A DNA stretch of 64,000 nt from assembly GCF_000153405.2 (NCBI RefSeq), contig NC_020802.1, positions 1,941,883 to 2,005,882 on the forward strand, in the 5' to 3' direction. The DNA comes from Psychromonas sp. CNPT3 (lineage in GTDB: Bacteria > Pseudomonadota > Gammaproteobacteria > Enterobacterales > Psychromonadaceae). Shown here piece by piece: positions 36,404 through 45,646 of the stretch (positions within the stretch are counted from its first letter, which is position 1; every line of letters begins with the position of its first letter). The notes beneath the pieces are model-generated. The model was not told where the DNA came from. It searched no databases and was given only the letters and a program-made list of their open reading frames with translations. Position numbers and translations under genes: made by a program.

Positions 36404-38152
36404 TTAGCACCTTGTTATTTTGTCGTGAATGTCAGGTAGCGCCGCTTTAATTTGGTCTACCACTAATGTTCGAACTTTTGGGCAATTATAAAAATCTTGG
36501 TGTTCCTCGGTCGCCTCAATTGCAATAGCGCGAACCTTATCTATTGGCAGGCCTTCTCCCGCGCCGGCGTTTACCGTGCCATCGCCATCGACTAACTTAG
36601 CGCCTAAAGTATATTTCTCTACCGCTACCGTCATTGGAGGCATGAATTGATGACTCACCAAGGCTTCGCGTTGTCGTTGTTTTATTTGCCTAGCGCGCTT
36701 TATTTCGGCGTCACTGGCCATTAATGTTACGGTGCCGTCACCAAAAAACCAATCGTTGTTTTCGTTGCTAATGGTTTTCCAACTTTCGACGGGCTGTTCG
36801 TCCAAGTTATTGCCCCCCTGCCACACACTGCAATCGTGAGATTTATCGCTGGTGCTATAAAGCACAATGGTGGTGGGAAAATAATCTCCCGCTAAGGCTT
36901 TATGATACTCTTTGCAATCGTCAATTCGCTTATTGAACTCTTCTGTATAGAAATCCAACTTATCCTTCGTGAGCTCTTCCGCTTTCATTTCGGGGGCCAG
37001 TAAAGCCGGTTGCACCATGGAATACCAGCGATCAAAGTGCCGATAAAAATCATAAATTTTGTCGCCATATTCCACCGGCAATAATTTATTCGCTCCGACT
37101 CCATTATTGTAATACAACCATTCATGACTTGCTTTACCGCATTTCATCTCTGAGTCGCTCTTCATTTTATAGGCATGATTAGGCAAAAGTTCCAACCCAC
37201 CTTGGCAAAACCCCGCAACCGCTGTGGTGTCTGCCGCGTTTTTACCCAGCACCAATTTAGAGGCGCCCGTAGAGCCCGTACGAAACTCTTGGTAGAGTTG
37301 CGGCGCACCATCGGTCGGCATTGCGCCGTGGATCACCAGCTCTATTTCATCTTTTAATCCCGAAAGTATCACCGCCGAACGCGCGGCAAAACCGCCCATG
37401 GAGTGGGTAATTAAAATGATTTTAATGTTATTTTTATCCGCGCCTTCGGAAACCGCCTCCGCAACAAACCCATGTATTTTGTCCTTAATGCGATCGCCGG
37501 CCACACGATTACTTAACATCCAGTTATAGCCAACGGCATACACTGGAAACGACGAACCCGGGTAGTCGGCTTTAAAATCCCATTCACAGCCCTGTAGCCA
37601 CTTAAGAAATCCACCGTAACTTGCCCACAGTACACTGCCCCAACCTCGAAACGTCTTCTCTGCTATTTGCTGAGATGACACCGAGGTATACATTTTAAAA
37701 TAAGCTTCCGTGCCTTCATCCACCGAGGTTAAATCTTCTTGACGGCCATAGGCATCTTTTTCATCCTCATTTGAGATTAATTTTTTACGTCCTTTTGGCC
37801 CGGAAAAAACCCAGTCTTTAATGCGAGGGATCCTCCATAATTTACGGGCCACCTGGGGCACTATTTCTGTCGCATAAGCAAAACTCACCTTGAAGTCTAC
37901 ATTACGAGAAAACCACTTTGATAGCCCCTCAAACACGCTGTCATCGTCTAAACTTTGCATTTGAACCAATTCTTGTTTTCGTTTTTCTTTCGCGCTTGCC
38001 ATCGCACTCGATTCATGAAAACCACCTCCGGCCGTTGGGTCCCATATGGAATCCCCTGTTTCGGTATTTTTTAAACGCGACCCCATGATACCGGGAATAA
38101 ACACCAGCATAATTACCGCGGGCTTGCACCCACACTCTGTATTACACGCCAT
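36404..38152 (-). CDS. T6SS lipase effector (Tle4-like), copy A
   Basis: The 582-residue lipase has a Cys-rich N-terminus (CNTECGCK), VFIPGIMGSRLKN, nucleophile Ser251 in LITHSMGGFAARS, and C-terminal GDGTV and His blocks. The family resemblance is to PGAP1/LCAT-like hydrolases; the Tle4 label rests mainly on the Tli4-like immunity partner. There is no signal peptide, as expected for a T6SS cargo. It is the unit nearest VgrG and the intact DUF4123 chaperone, so it is the likeliest to be loaded on this spike. Confidence 0.83.
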   Translation of the reverse strand: MACNTECGCKPAVIMLVFIPGIMGSRLKNTETGDSIWDPTAGGGFHESSAMASAKEKRKQELVQMQSLDDDSVFEGLSKWFSRNVDFKVSFAYATEIVPQVARKLWRIPRIKDWVFSGPKGRKKLISNEDEKDAYGRQEDLTSVDEGTEAYFKMYTSVSSQQIAEKTFRGWGSVLWASYGGFLKWLQGCEWDFKADYPGSSFPVYAVGYNWMLSNRVAGDRIKDKIHGFVAEAVSEGADKNNIKIILITHSMGGFAARSAVILSGLKDEIELVIHGAMPTDGAPQLYQEFRTGSTGASKLVLGKNAADTTAVAGFCQGGLELLPNHAYKMKSDSEMKCGKASHEWLYYNNGVGANKLLPVEYGDKIYDFYRHFDRWYSMVQPALLAPEMKAEELTKDKLDFYTEEFNKRIDDCKEYHKALAGDYFPTTIVLYSTSDKSHDCSVWQGGNNLDEQPVESWKTISNENNDWFFGDGTVTLMASDAEIKRARQIKQRQREALVSHQFMPPMTVAVEKYTLGAKLVDGDGTVNAGAGEGLPIDKVRAIAIEATEEHQDFYNCPKVRTLVVDQIKAALPDIHDKITRC

Positions 38153-38495
38153 TATTTGTATCCTTACTGTTGTGTTTTTGACTCCAAGCTAAAAAACCAC
38201 TGGCTCTAAAGCGAGCTGAACTGGCGCATGTTAAACAGGCCATTCCATCAGGGTGATTATCGCCGCCGGGTTTATAAAATAAAGCTTGTATAAATAATCT
38301 CTTCGCGTCAATGTTATGCATCTCGTACTTCAACGCTAACGCCCATTGTTGTGTTAATAACGCGTCGCATTGCGCCCATGTGGCGGGCGCGTTGCCCCAA
38401 CTTATCCGAGCGTAAACCAACGCCAAAAAATCGATTTGGTCATGTTGTTGCTCTATTTGGGTTATTTCTGGTGCGGTGAATGTCCATCTTTTCAT
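38142..38495 (-). CDS. T6SS array small protein, copy A
   Basis: The 117-residue protein differs from copy B at only a few positions (for example WAQC against WAEC). Its start overlaps the stop of the DUF4123 gene by 4 bases (ATGA), and its end overlaps the lipase start by 11 bases. Chaperone, small protein and lipase are therefore translated as a coupled set. No known domain is recognised. It may bridge the chaperone and the effector or form part of the effector complex. Confidence 0.68.
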   Translation of the reverse strand: MKRWTFTAPEITQIEQQHDQIDFLALVYARISWGNAPATWAQCDALLTQQWALALKYEMHNIDAKRLFIQALFYKPGGDNHPDGMACLTCASSARFRASGFLAWSQKHNSKDTNNGV

Positions 38496-39049
38496 GTATT
38501 AACCTCGGCGATGTCCAAAAATTGTTGCTGGTATTGCTCTGGTGTTTTCGCCTGCCAACATGGCCACCGCAACGCGACAAAATAAGGGTTTAAATCGGCG
38601 TAAAAAAAACGTTCGAACGGCGCTAAAAATTCCGCTTGGCGCTCGAGAGTGCTGCCGTTTAAATAAAAATGGCACACTCGGGGATCGTAGCTGCGAAAGC
38701 GCGTTTCGGTGCCATCGGGTAACTCGGCATAAATGCGTTGTTGCCATTGGCCAATTAAGGCCGATTTGGTTAATGTAGAGTCAAACCACAAACACCCATA
38801 ACCTTGGGGATCGGCCGTTAAACAATGGCGCATTAAATCCACGTTATTGTTTACGGCGATCAACCAAGGGCCGTTGTCGGCCAAATGTTGATCGCTTACA
38901 TTAAATACGCTGTCGTGCTCCATACTTATGCCTTTTGCGTAAGCGAGTGGCTCGGGGCATGAGGCGCCATCAATAAGCAACCACTGGGGTTGCAATGCTT
39001 GCAATGACGCCAAGCGATTTTGTTTTTCTTGCTGTGTAGCTCCAAACAT
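38492..39049 (-). CDS. DUF4123 T6SS effector chaperone
   Basis: About 185 residues from the ATG at 39049, which has GGGGA upstream and starts one base after the VgrG stop. Typical DUF4123 features are LLIDGASCPEP near the N-terminus, GYGCLWFDSTL in the middle, and FRSYDPRVCHFYL followed by FERFFYADL. DUF4123 proteins (Tap/TEC) load a specific effector onto VgrG. This is the only complete copy; two 3' fragments remain inside the array. It should serve the Tle family encoded next. Confidence 0.85.
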   Translation of the reverse strand: MFGATQQEKQNRLASLQALQPQWLLIDGASCPEPLAYAKGISMEHDSVFNVSDQHLADNGPWLIAVNNNVDLMRHCLTADPQGYGCLWFDSTLTKSALIGQWQQRIYAELPDGTETRFRSYDPRVCHFYLNGSTLERQAEFLAPFERFFYADLNPYFVALRWPCWQAKTPEQYQQQFLDIAEVNT

Positions 39050-39050
39050 A

Positions 39051-41090
39051 TTATTCCCCACAATCTTTGCATTCATCCACAAAAGCATTACCGGTGTTTG
39101 TGGCACTTTTTAACGACGTTATTGGAGACACACTGCCCGTGGCCACAATCACTTTACCGTTGAGTTTGATTATTGGTGCGTCGATAGTAACGCCTGAAGA
39201 ATCAATGGTTATTTTTCCTGACGGCCCTTGAATCACTATTTTTTTAGAGCCGTTTAAGGTGAGTTCTTTGGTGTGAATAAGAACGCTTTCAGCGGATTCG
39301 AATATCGTTTTACCTTGTACTTTTTGCGTATAGTGACCGTCGACTTCCAGATCATGATTGGCGCGTGAAAATTCATGACGGCGATCTTTTACTTCGAGTC
39401 GATAATGGCGTCCCACCACTGTTTTTTTATCTTGACCAATTTCAACGTGTTGGTCTTGACCAATTTTATGACGTTGGTCGCGACCAATTTCGTTCGACTC
39501 GTCTTGCTCTACTTTTAAACGTTGATCTCGACCAATGTGTTTATTTCGGTCATTGCCGACGGTTAATTTTTGATCGTGGTTAATATCTTCGTGATGGTCT
39601 TTTTCCGCATGGAGATAAATTAATTCCTGATCATTTTCATCTTCAAAGCTCAATTCATTAAAGCCCGTGCCTTTATGTGTTTGGGTACGTAACACTGTTT
39701 TGGTTTTGTTTCCCGGCAAGCCATAAGGTGGCAAGTTAGCAGCATGGTAACTGCGCCCCGTAATAATGGGTTGGTCGGGATCGCCCTCTAAAAAGCTCAC
39801 AATCACTTCATGACCAATGCGTGGCAGTGCCATCATGCCGTACTGGCCACCCGCCCAACCTTGGCTTACGCGTACCCAGCAACTGGCATTTTCGTCGGTG
39901 TTGTTATAGCGATCCCATGGAAAGTGAATTTTAACCCGTCCAAATTCATCACAAAAAATCTCTTCTCCTGCCGGCCCTACCACCATGGCAATTTGCGGCC
40001 CATCAACGCGAGGTTTATGTTCACTTACGCTGCGCCATTGGCGATGTCCGGGGATAGCCACAAAGGTATTATTGTAAGTGGTCATGCCCTCGCCACCTGA
40101 CTCTTCAAGCGCTTGTGGCTGCGTGCCCACATGAGTGAGCGACACCAATAACCAATCACGATTGATGGCGGTCTCGGGATGATCTTGTAATTCAAACTTC
40201 AAACCTGAGAGTAATTGAGGCACGTTACTTTCAGCCGTGGCCACATTTGAATCACGGCGTAATTGCTCGATACGAACACGCGTAAATGCTTTACCATTAA
40301 TGTCATCTTTATAGCGACCGGGGTGATCATAATGTTCATAACTTGGGCGCTGATACGCCATCTCAATCCCTTGTTGCTGATGTAAAAAACTGTAGGCAGG
40401 CTTTTTAAAACTGTGATCTTTAAGGCTCGCATAGCTAGGTTGCATCTGCATTTTTTGAGAAAAAGAGCGCACAAAAGGACGCTTACTAACGCCACTACTT
40501 AATGCGTTGTAAAGCACAGGCTCTTTTAAGGTGCTGAGCACTTGGCTGTCATTACTAAATATCAACGTGTGCTTGTCTACGCTATGCGTAAAGTGATAAA
40601 AAATGCCCTCTTCAGCGCCTAAACGCTGGATAAAATCGAGATCTGTTTCTCTGTACTGCACACAATATTCGCGTTTTTGAGACGTACCTGAGAGTGAAAA
40701 TGCAAAATCATCAATGCCCATTTCAACCAATAAACAAGAGATAATCTCAGGCACCGATTTTTGTTGAAAAATCCGGCTATTATGACGTAAAGATAAGCGG
40801 TGTAAGGCAGGTACTAACGTAAGGCTGTAATATGTATGATGATGCCCTGTATCGCCTCGCTCAAATGAGCAAGCAATGCCATGAATACGCTGTTGCACGA
40901 TACCATCTTGAAATATGCTTAACAGCACCACTTGATCAACTACCTGCTCAGCGCTAATACGCGCATCACGACTGGCAAGCTGAAGGTCATATTGATAGGT
41001 TGATGAGAGCGCTTCTTCACCTGTAAATTTAAGTACACTTAAGTTATCAATATCGCCAACACTTAACGTGAACTGTAGTCCTGTTGCCAT
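39051..41090 (-). CDS. vgrG: VgrG spike protein
   Basis: About 679 residues from the ATG at 41090; a further ATG 18 bases upstream is less likely. The gp27-like part covers roughly residues 1-360 and the gp5-like OB part includes WVRVSQGWAGGQYGMMALPR and GHEVIVSFLEGDPDQP. A beta-helix follows, made of repeated short units (HDQKLTVGNDRNKHIGRDQR). The C-terminus (SSGVTIDAPIIKL, then DECKDCGE) has no added toxin domain. VgrG trimers form the spike at the tip of the Hcp tube and carry the PAAR protein and effectors. Confidence 0.95.
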   Translation of the reverse strand: MATGLQFTLSVGDIDNLSVLKFTGEEALSSTYQYDLQLASRDARISAEQVVDQVVLLSIFQDGIVQQRIHGIACSFERGDTGHHHTYYSLTLVPALHRLSLRHNSRIFQQKSVPEIISCLLVEMGIDDFAFSLSGTSQKREYCVQYRETDLDFIQRLGAEEGIFYHFTHSVDKHTLIFSNDSQVLSTLKEPVLYNALSSGVSKRPFVRSFSQKMQMQPSYASLKDHSFKKPAYSFLHQQQGIEMAYQRPSYEHYDHPGRYKDDINGKAFTRVRIEQLRRDSNVATAESNVPQLLSGLKFELQDHPETAINRDWLLVSLTHVGTQPQALEESGGEGMTTYNNTFVAIPGHRQWRSVSEHKPRVDGPQIAMVVGPAGEEIFCDEFGRVKIHFPWDRYNNTDENASCWVRVSQGWAGGQYGMMALPRIGHEVIVSFLEGDPDQPIITGRSYHAANLPPYGLPGNKTKTVLRTQTHKGTGFNELSFEDENDQELIYLHAEKDHHEDINHDQKLTVGNDRNKHIGRDQRLKVEQDESNEIGRDQRHKIGQDQHVEIGQDKKTVVGRHYRLEVKDRRHEFSRANHDLEVDGHYTQKVQGKTIFESAESVLIHTKELTLNGSKKIVIQGPSGKITIDSSGVTIDAPIIKLNGKVIVATGSVSPITSLKSATNTGNAFVDECKDCGE

Positions 41091-41176
41091 CACCGCCTTT
41101 CTCCTCATTAATAAATCAATGATTGAACCGATTTTAAATACACACGTATCTAATGTTAGCGTTACTTTTTTAAATA

Positions 41177-41872
41177 CTATTCAGTTATTAATAAAACATT
41201 CACACCTATATGCGTAAAACTTATCATCAACAACACCGCGACGATGATGCCGATAGAAAAACTGAGCATACAATGCGTTTTATTTTTTTGCTTTGTTTTA
41301 ACAATATTGCTCTTCTCTATCAGATGACTAATGCGATGTGTTTCTAATTGATCAATATGCTCAAAAACAAGAAAAGCAATTGACTCTATATCGGGTACAT
41401 GATCGGGTTGATGTTTCTCTAACATGGCATATAAACGTTGACATGCACGCTCACAACGATAAAGCTCTCGCAATTGTTCTGGACTCGCCTTTAAGATGCG
41501 GATCTCCGGTGCCACTCGCGAAATCATCCACGTATATAATTCAACGCGTCGTTGCGCAGGAAACTCTGACGAGGCTAAAAACGCATTATTGACCGCAACT
41601 TGTAGCTCTAAACCATTTGCTAAGCCTAGTAAACCCTGCGTTTTAACCGCTGCTACGGTATAATAAATAGAAACCAGTAGATCAACGCCTTCACTTGCCC
41701 CAACACGCTCACACAAAATACGTATTTTTTCCCAATCAGGCCCTCCAGAAAAAGGCCTAAAACGACGATTTATCTCATTACGGATTTGTTCATATAACGC
41801 GGATCCACGTAACTGAGCTTCATCTAATACCAATTTAAATTGGCTTGTATCAGAAAAATACAACTTACTCAC
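41177..41872 (-). CDS. vasL: VasL-like ImpA-N domain protein
   Basis: The 231-residue protein has an ImpA N-terminal-type domain (GPDWEKIRILCERVGA, then GLLGLANGLELQVAV) and a membrane helix near the C-terminus (MLSFSIGIIVAVLLMISF). Its place between tssM and vgrG corresponds to vasL in V. cholerae. It is markedly shorter than the VasL proteins I recall, so it may be a reduced version. TssA-like proteins of this class help to prime or cap sheath assembly. 215 bases separate it from tssM. Confidence 0.65.
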   Translation of the reverse strand: MSKLYFSDTSQFKLVLDEAQLRGSALYEQIRNEINRRFRPFSGGPDWEKIRILCERVGASEGVDLLVSIYYTVAAVKTQGLLGLANGLELQVAVNNAFLASSEFPAQRRVELYTWMISRVAPEIRILKASPEQLRELYRCERACQRLYAMLEKHQPDHVPDIESIAFLVFEHIDQLETHRISHLIEKSNIVKTKQKNKTHCMLSFSIGIIVAVLLMISFTHIGVNVLLITE

Positions 41873-42087
41873 GGCCGATCCTACTTATTTAAATAAAACG
41901 CATACCATGCACGTTTTTATGAATATAACGCCTCATCAAAACGCAAAGTAAAAGAGTCAAATCATTTTCTACTTCGCATCTTGATAAGCCCATACTGGAA
42001 CGTTTAATACACTTCCCAAAAAATAATTTTAATCTGTAAAACAACTTACTCGCTTAATATACGTACTAAAAATAAGCGTAATGTTCA

Positions 42088-45000
42088 TTAATACAGTGTA
42101 TTAGATAACTTAAATGATTTAAATAATGATGTCGTAAATGGATTATTATCCGCTTCACTATGTAAACGATAACGAGCATAACCCCCATCAATTTTAAATT
42201 TATAGTCAACACTCGTTGCACTTGCGCTTATTACCTGCCCTTTATCTAATAAGCGGAAAAATGCCCACGGCCCTTGTATTTTGATACTTCGTGGTGATCT
42301 ATTTGGAGCTGATGGTACTAAAGTCACTTTACTTGTCGCAGATGCTCGTAAGGTATTAGGCCACAGTAATTCAACAGATTTTCGTGGCCCATGACTATAT
42401 TCAACATATTGCCCATCGACATTGATCACACTGCGACGTTTATTCGCACTTAGCTCAATGGGCTCAAGTGAAAACTCTACATTCAAAATCCCTTTGCGAT
42501 TGAAAAATGCTTGTTGGATCTTTTTCGCTTGTTGCAATTGATCTAAAACCTCTTGTCTAATTAATGAATGCCCTGAATTACTCTCACTTTTCGCTAAACT
42601 TTCATCCATAAATATTTTTAATTGCTTATTATAAAACTCATTTAACGTGCCATTAGGCGCAAAAAATTGTTCAAAGTCTTGCAATGATACGTCTTTCTTA
42701 GATTGCGCATCAAAAGGATAACGAGACGCTAGTTTTTCTTGATATTCTTTATAAACATCATCTATCCAACGTACCTCTAAATATTTTATCGCTTCTTGTT
42801 TTACAACATACCAACTTTCATCTGCTAATTTTTTAATCATAGAATCGAGTGGTTTAGGTAAACCTGATGCGATGCGTTGTAATACATAAATAGGATCAGC
42901 ATTACTCAAATCAACTCGAGCTTGTGTCGCAGCTAACGCAGCTTTACCCATGTCTGGGGCATTTTGGATAGATTTTAAATAAGATAATAATTGATCTACC
43001 GCATTAATCACCTCGTCCATGTATACCGGTTGAGTATCTTGAGTCTCTAATAACGCGTTCAATTGTGAAAATTTGCTATCAATCATTGTTGCCACTTTAT
43101 ATTTTGGCAATTTCATCAGTTCAAGCCTTTCTTTGGCATTTTCTGGTAATGTTGGAAATAAACGTGTATTCGTCTTTAATGTTTGTAATAAGCGCATAAA
43201 CGGTTGTTTATTGCCCGTAATGTTATCTAATACCAACACCGCACCATTAATATCAGCAAAATACTTCACATTAATATTGTTGATAGCAACTCGCCAAGTA
43301 TCAGTATAATCCGCCACATACTGAGCGCGAATTTTATCGCGTAAGACCTTTTTATCGGCCTCACTAAACTCTGCTGATTTACTTTTTCCTAATACCCAAT
43401 TATCTAATAATGCCAATTCAGATACCAAATCTGATTTGGGCATAAAATAACGATCAAAACCATCTTTAGTTAAAAAATCAGGGATCAAGTAATGCGCGTG
43501 ATTCTCCATACGTTGTTCAAAAACCAAATTAAACACAGGGCCAATATTATTGCGTAAATCTAATGGAGCACCGAGTACGCTAATCGCTTCTTTTTTCAAA
43601 TTACGATAAACACGCTCTGCTATTGGTAATACACTCAATGCACGTTGATTTTTTGCCACTAAACTATCGTATGGTTGCAATACATATAAAGCATCCTTAT
43701 CTCCTTGTTGTCTGGCACCTTGTAAGTCGGTATGTTGCATCGCATAATCTAAATGCAGTAATAACATCTCTTGGGTTTGACGCTGCCTAGGGTAAGATTT
43801 TTGCCACACATGCATAAAATAATCTTCGACTAATTTATCATTACGCCCACTTTTATCCGTTAACATACGATATACACGTAATAAGGTTAACTTGTTATCG
43901 TCGCTTTGAGCGATTGACAAATTCTTCATTACTTGTTGCATTAGTATCGGCAAGTAACTGTTTCTTAATAAGTTAAGGTACGTTTCTTCCACTTTAGGCC
44001 CGATAATGTGACCTTGATATAAACCCATATCTGATATAAATCGCGACTTATCACGAAAAAAACCAAACTCTAATGTTGCTTTACGAATGGTATTTAATGG
44101 CACCAAAATATCGCGACTATCCGTTGTCAATAGATCTAGTGCATATTCTTTTTTGTAATTATTTACCTGCACTAATACCGCATTCGCTTGCGCTATGTTC
44201 TTTTTATAGTACTCATGCCAAGAGCCAATCAATAACAAAGATGCAATACTGCATGCAACTACTGACAGCATAAGTAAACGACGTTTATGTTTGGCTGCTC
44301 GAAAGTTATCTGATGCTAAACCCGCCTCGGCATAAATGACCTCACTAAAGAGTTTTTGCGTAAAATAAGGTGTTGAATTTTTTGCGTCTTGAGCACTATT
44401 GATAGAAGATGGAAGACTATAACGACGCGAAGCCGCATCAACAAAGGCATTACTCGGAACCCCTTGTTGATAAACCGATAAAAAATATACCCCACGCACA
44501 AGCGCTGAAGTTGAAAACTGATCACTGCCTAAAACTTCATGTAAAAATTGCTTTAATACATCGTGCATTCCGGCCATCTGCCGAGAAAAACTATAAATAG
44601 CACGACGCTCTTCTGCATCAATAGAGCTTAATAACGAACGAGGTAAACAATCATTAATGCGGGTTATAAATGATGAATAATTTTCATCAAATTCACCTAA
44701 CCAACTATCTTGATCTTTAACCGAATCCATCGTAAAAGTAAAACCTAATATCTGTTCACGTTGAGCGCGCGTATATTGCCTGAAAAAAGGTTCAAAACCA
44801 TATAACAAATCTAACTTCGTTAGCGTAATATAAACAGGAAGACGCGTTGATAACTTCTCCATTAATTCACGTAAACGCGCACGTAACAAACTAGAATAAG
44901 CGAGTCGCTCTGTGGTGCGTGCTGTCGACAAGTTCTCTATATCAAGCGCTAAAACAACCCCATTTAAAGGCCGACGACTGCGTATTTTTTCTAACCACTG

Positions 45001-45633
45001 TATAAAATGCAACCACAAACGTCGCTCAACTTCACCCTCTTCAGAATCATCCATGTTACCTTGAGTTAGTAACTCCCCATCGGGATCAATTAATACAGCG
45101 TCATCACTTATCCACCAATCAAATGAATAAGGATTCTCACTTTTATTACCCGATGCTCGAAGTACAGAAGAAAAAACAAAATTTTGCCCCGAACGATTGA
45201 TTAAACTTGTTTTTCCTGCATTTTCTAATCCTAAAACCAAGTACCAAGGCAATGCATATAAATAATTACGCTTGTTCATGCTTTCTTTCATTGCTAGCAT
45301 GACTTGATTTAACTCTATTTCTTGGCGCTCTTCATAATGTTTAATAGGATCATTTTTATGCAACGCCTCAAGATCTTTTTCTTCATGATAGCGTTGTAAA
45401 CGGCGCCATTGCAATATGCCCCAAGCGGTCATACAAAAGAGTAAAAAAATAATAGTTGTTATTGATCTCGCAAGCACCGACTGCAAAGGATTATCTCCTG
45501 AAATCACTAGCTTCGGCCCCGCCCACCAAATCGCAATATTGAGTAAAATGAAAATTATAACAAGTAAAATAGGCATTGCTGCTCGTAATCCTGGGACTAC
45601 CTTCATTAATATTGTTTTTAATTTATTCCACAT
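42088..45633 (-). CDS. tssM: TssM (IcmF/VasK), T6SS membrane complex
   Basis: The 1,181-residue protein has three membrane segments: near 17-37, near 48-66, and near 440-460 (SVVACSIASLLLIGSWHEYY). A cytoplasmic GTP/ATP-binding loop (LVLGLENAGKTSLI) lies between the second and third. A large periplasmic part follows. TssM joins TssL and TssJ to make the envelope-spanning complex. The Walker A motif is intact, suggesting nucleotide binding. Confidence 0.95.
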   Translation of the reverse strand: MWNKLKTILMKVVPGLRAAMPILLVIIFILLNIAIWWAGPKLVISGDNPLQSVLARSITTIIFLLFCMTAWGILQWRRLQRYHEEKDLEALHKNDPIKHYEERQEIELNQVMLAMKESMNKRNYLYALPWYLVLGLENAGKTSLINRSGQNFVFSSVLRASGNKSENPYSFDWWISDDAVLIDPDGELLTQGNMDDSEEGEVERRLWLHFIQWLEKIRSRRPLNGVVLALDIENLSTARTTERLAYSSLLRARLRELMEKLSTRLPVYITLTKLDLLYGFEPFFRQYTRAQREQILGFTFTMDSVKDQDSWLGEFDENYSSFITRINDCLPRSLLSSIDAEERRAIYSFSRQMAGMHDVLKQFLHEVLGSDQFSTSALVRGVYFLSVYQQGVPSNAFVDAASRRYSLPSSINSAQDAKNSTPYFTQKLFSEVIYAEAGLASDNFRAAKHKRRLLMLSVVACSIASLLLIGSWHEYYKKNIAQANAVLVQVNNYKKEYALDLLTTDSRDILVPLNTIRKATLEFGFFRDKSRFISDMGLYQGHIIGPKVEETYLNLLRNSYLPILMQQVMKNLSIAQSDDNKLTLLRVYRMLTDKSGRNDKLVEDYFMHVWQKSYPRQRQTQEMLLLHLDYAMQHTDLQGARQQGDKDALYVLQPYDSLVAKNQRALSVLPIAERVYRNLKKEAISVLGAPLDLRNNIGPVFNLVFEQRMENHAHYLIPDFLTKDGFDRYFMPKSDLVSELALLDNWVLGKSKSAEFSEADKKVLRDKIRAQYVADYTDTWRVAINNINVKYFADINGAVLVLDNITGNKQPFMRLLQTLKTNTRLFPTLPENAKERLELMKLPKYKVATMIDSKFSQLNALLETQDTQPVYMDEVINAVDQLLSYLKSIQNAPDMGKAALAATQARVDLSNADPIYVLQRIASGLPKPLDSMIKKLADESWYVVKQEAIKYLEVRWIDDVYKEYQEKLASRYPFDAQSKKDVSLQDFEQFFAPNGTLNEFYNKQLKIFMDESLAKSESNSGHSLIRQEVLDQLQQAKKIQQAFFNRKGILNVEFSLEPIELSANKRRSVINVDGQYVEYSHGPRKSVELLWPNTLRASATSKVTLVPSAPNRSPRSIKIQGPWAFFRLLDKGQVISASATSVDYKFKIDGGYARYRLHSEADNNPFTTSLFKSFKLSNTLY

Positions 45634-45646
45634 ATATTGTTTATTC

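Larger units (their letters stand above)
35314..38607. repeat. Direct repeat of the effector unit, copy A
   Basis: Copy A is the unit next to the intact chaperone gene. It pairs with 31957-35250 at an offset of 3,357 bases. No net insertion or deletion is seen between the two. Confidence 0.85.
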
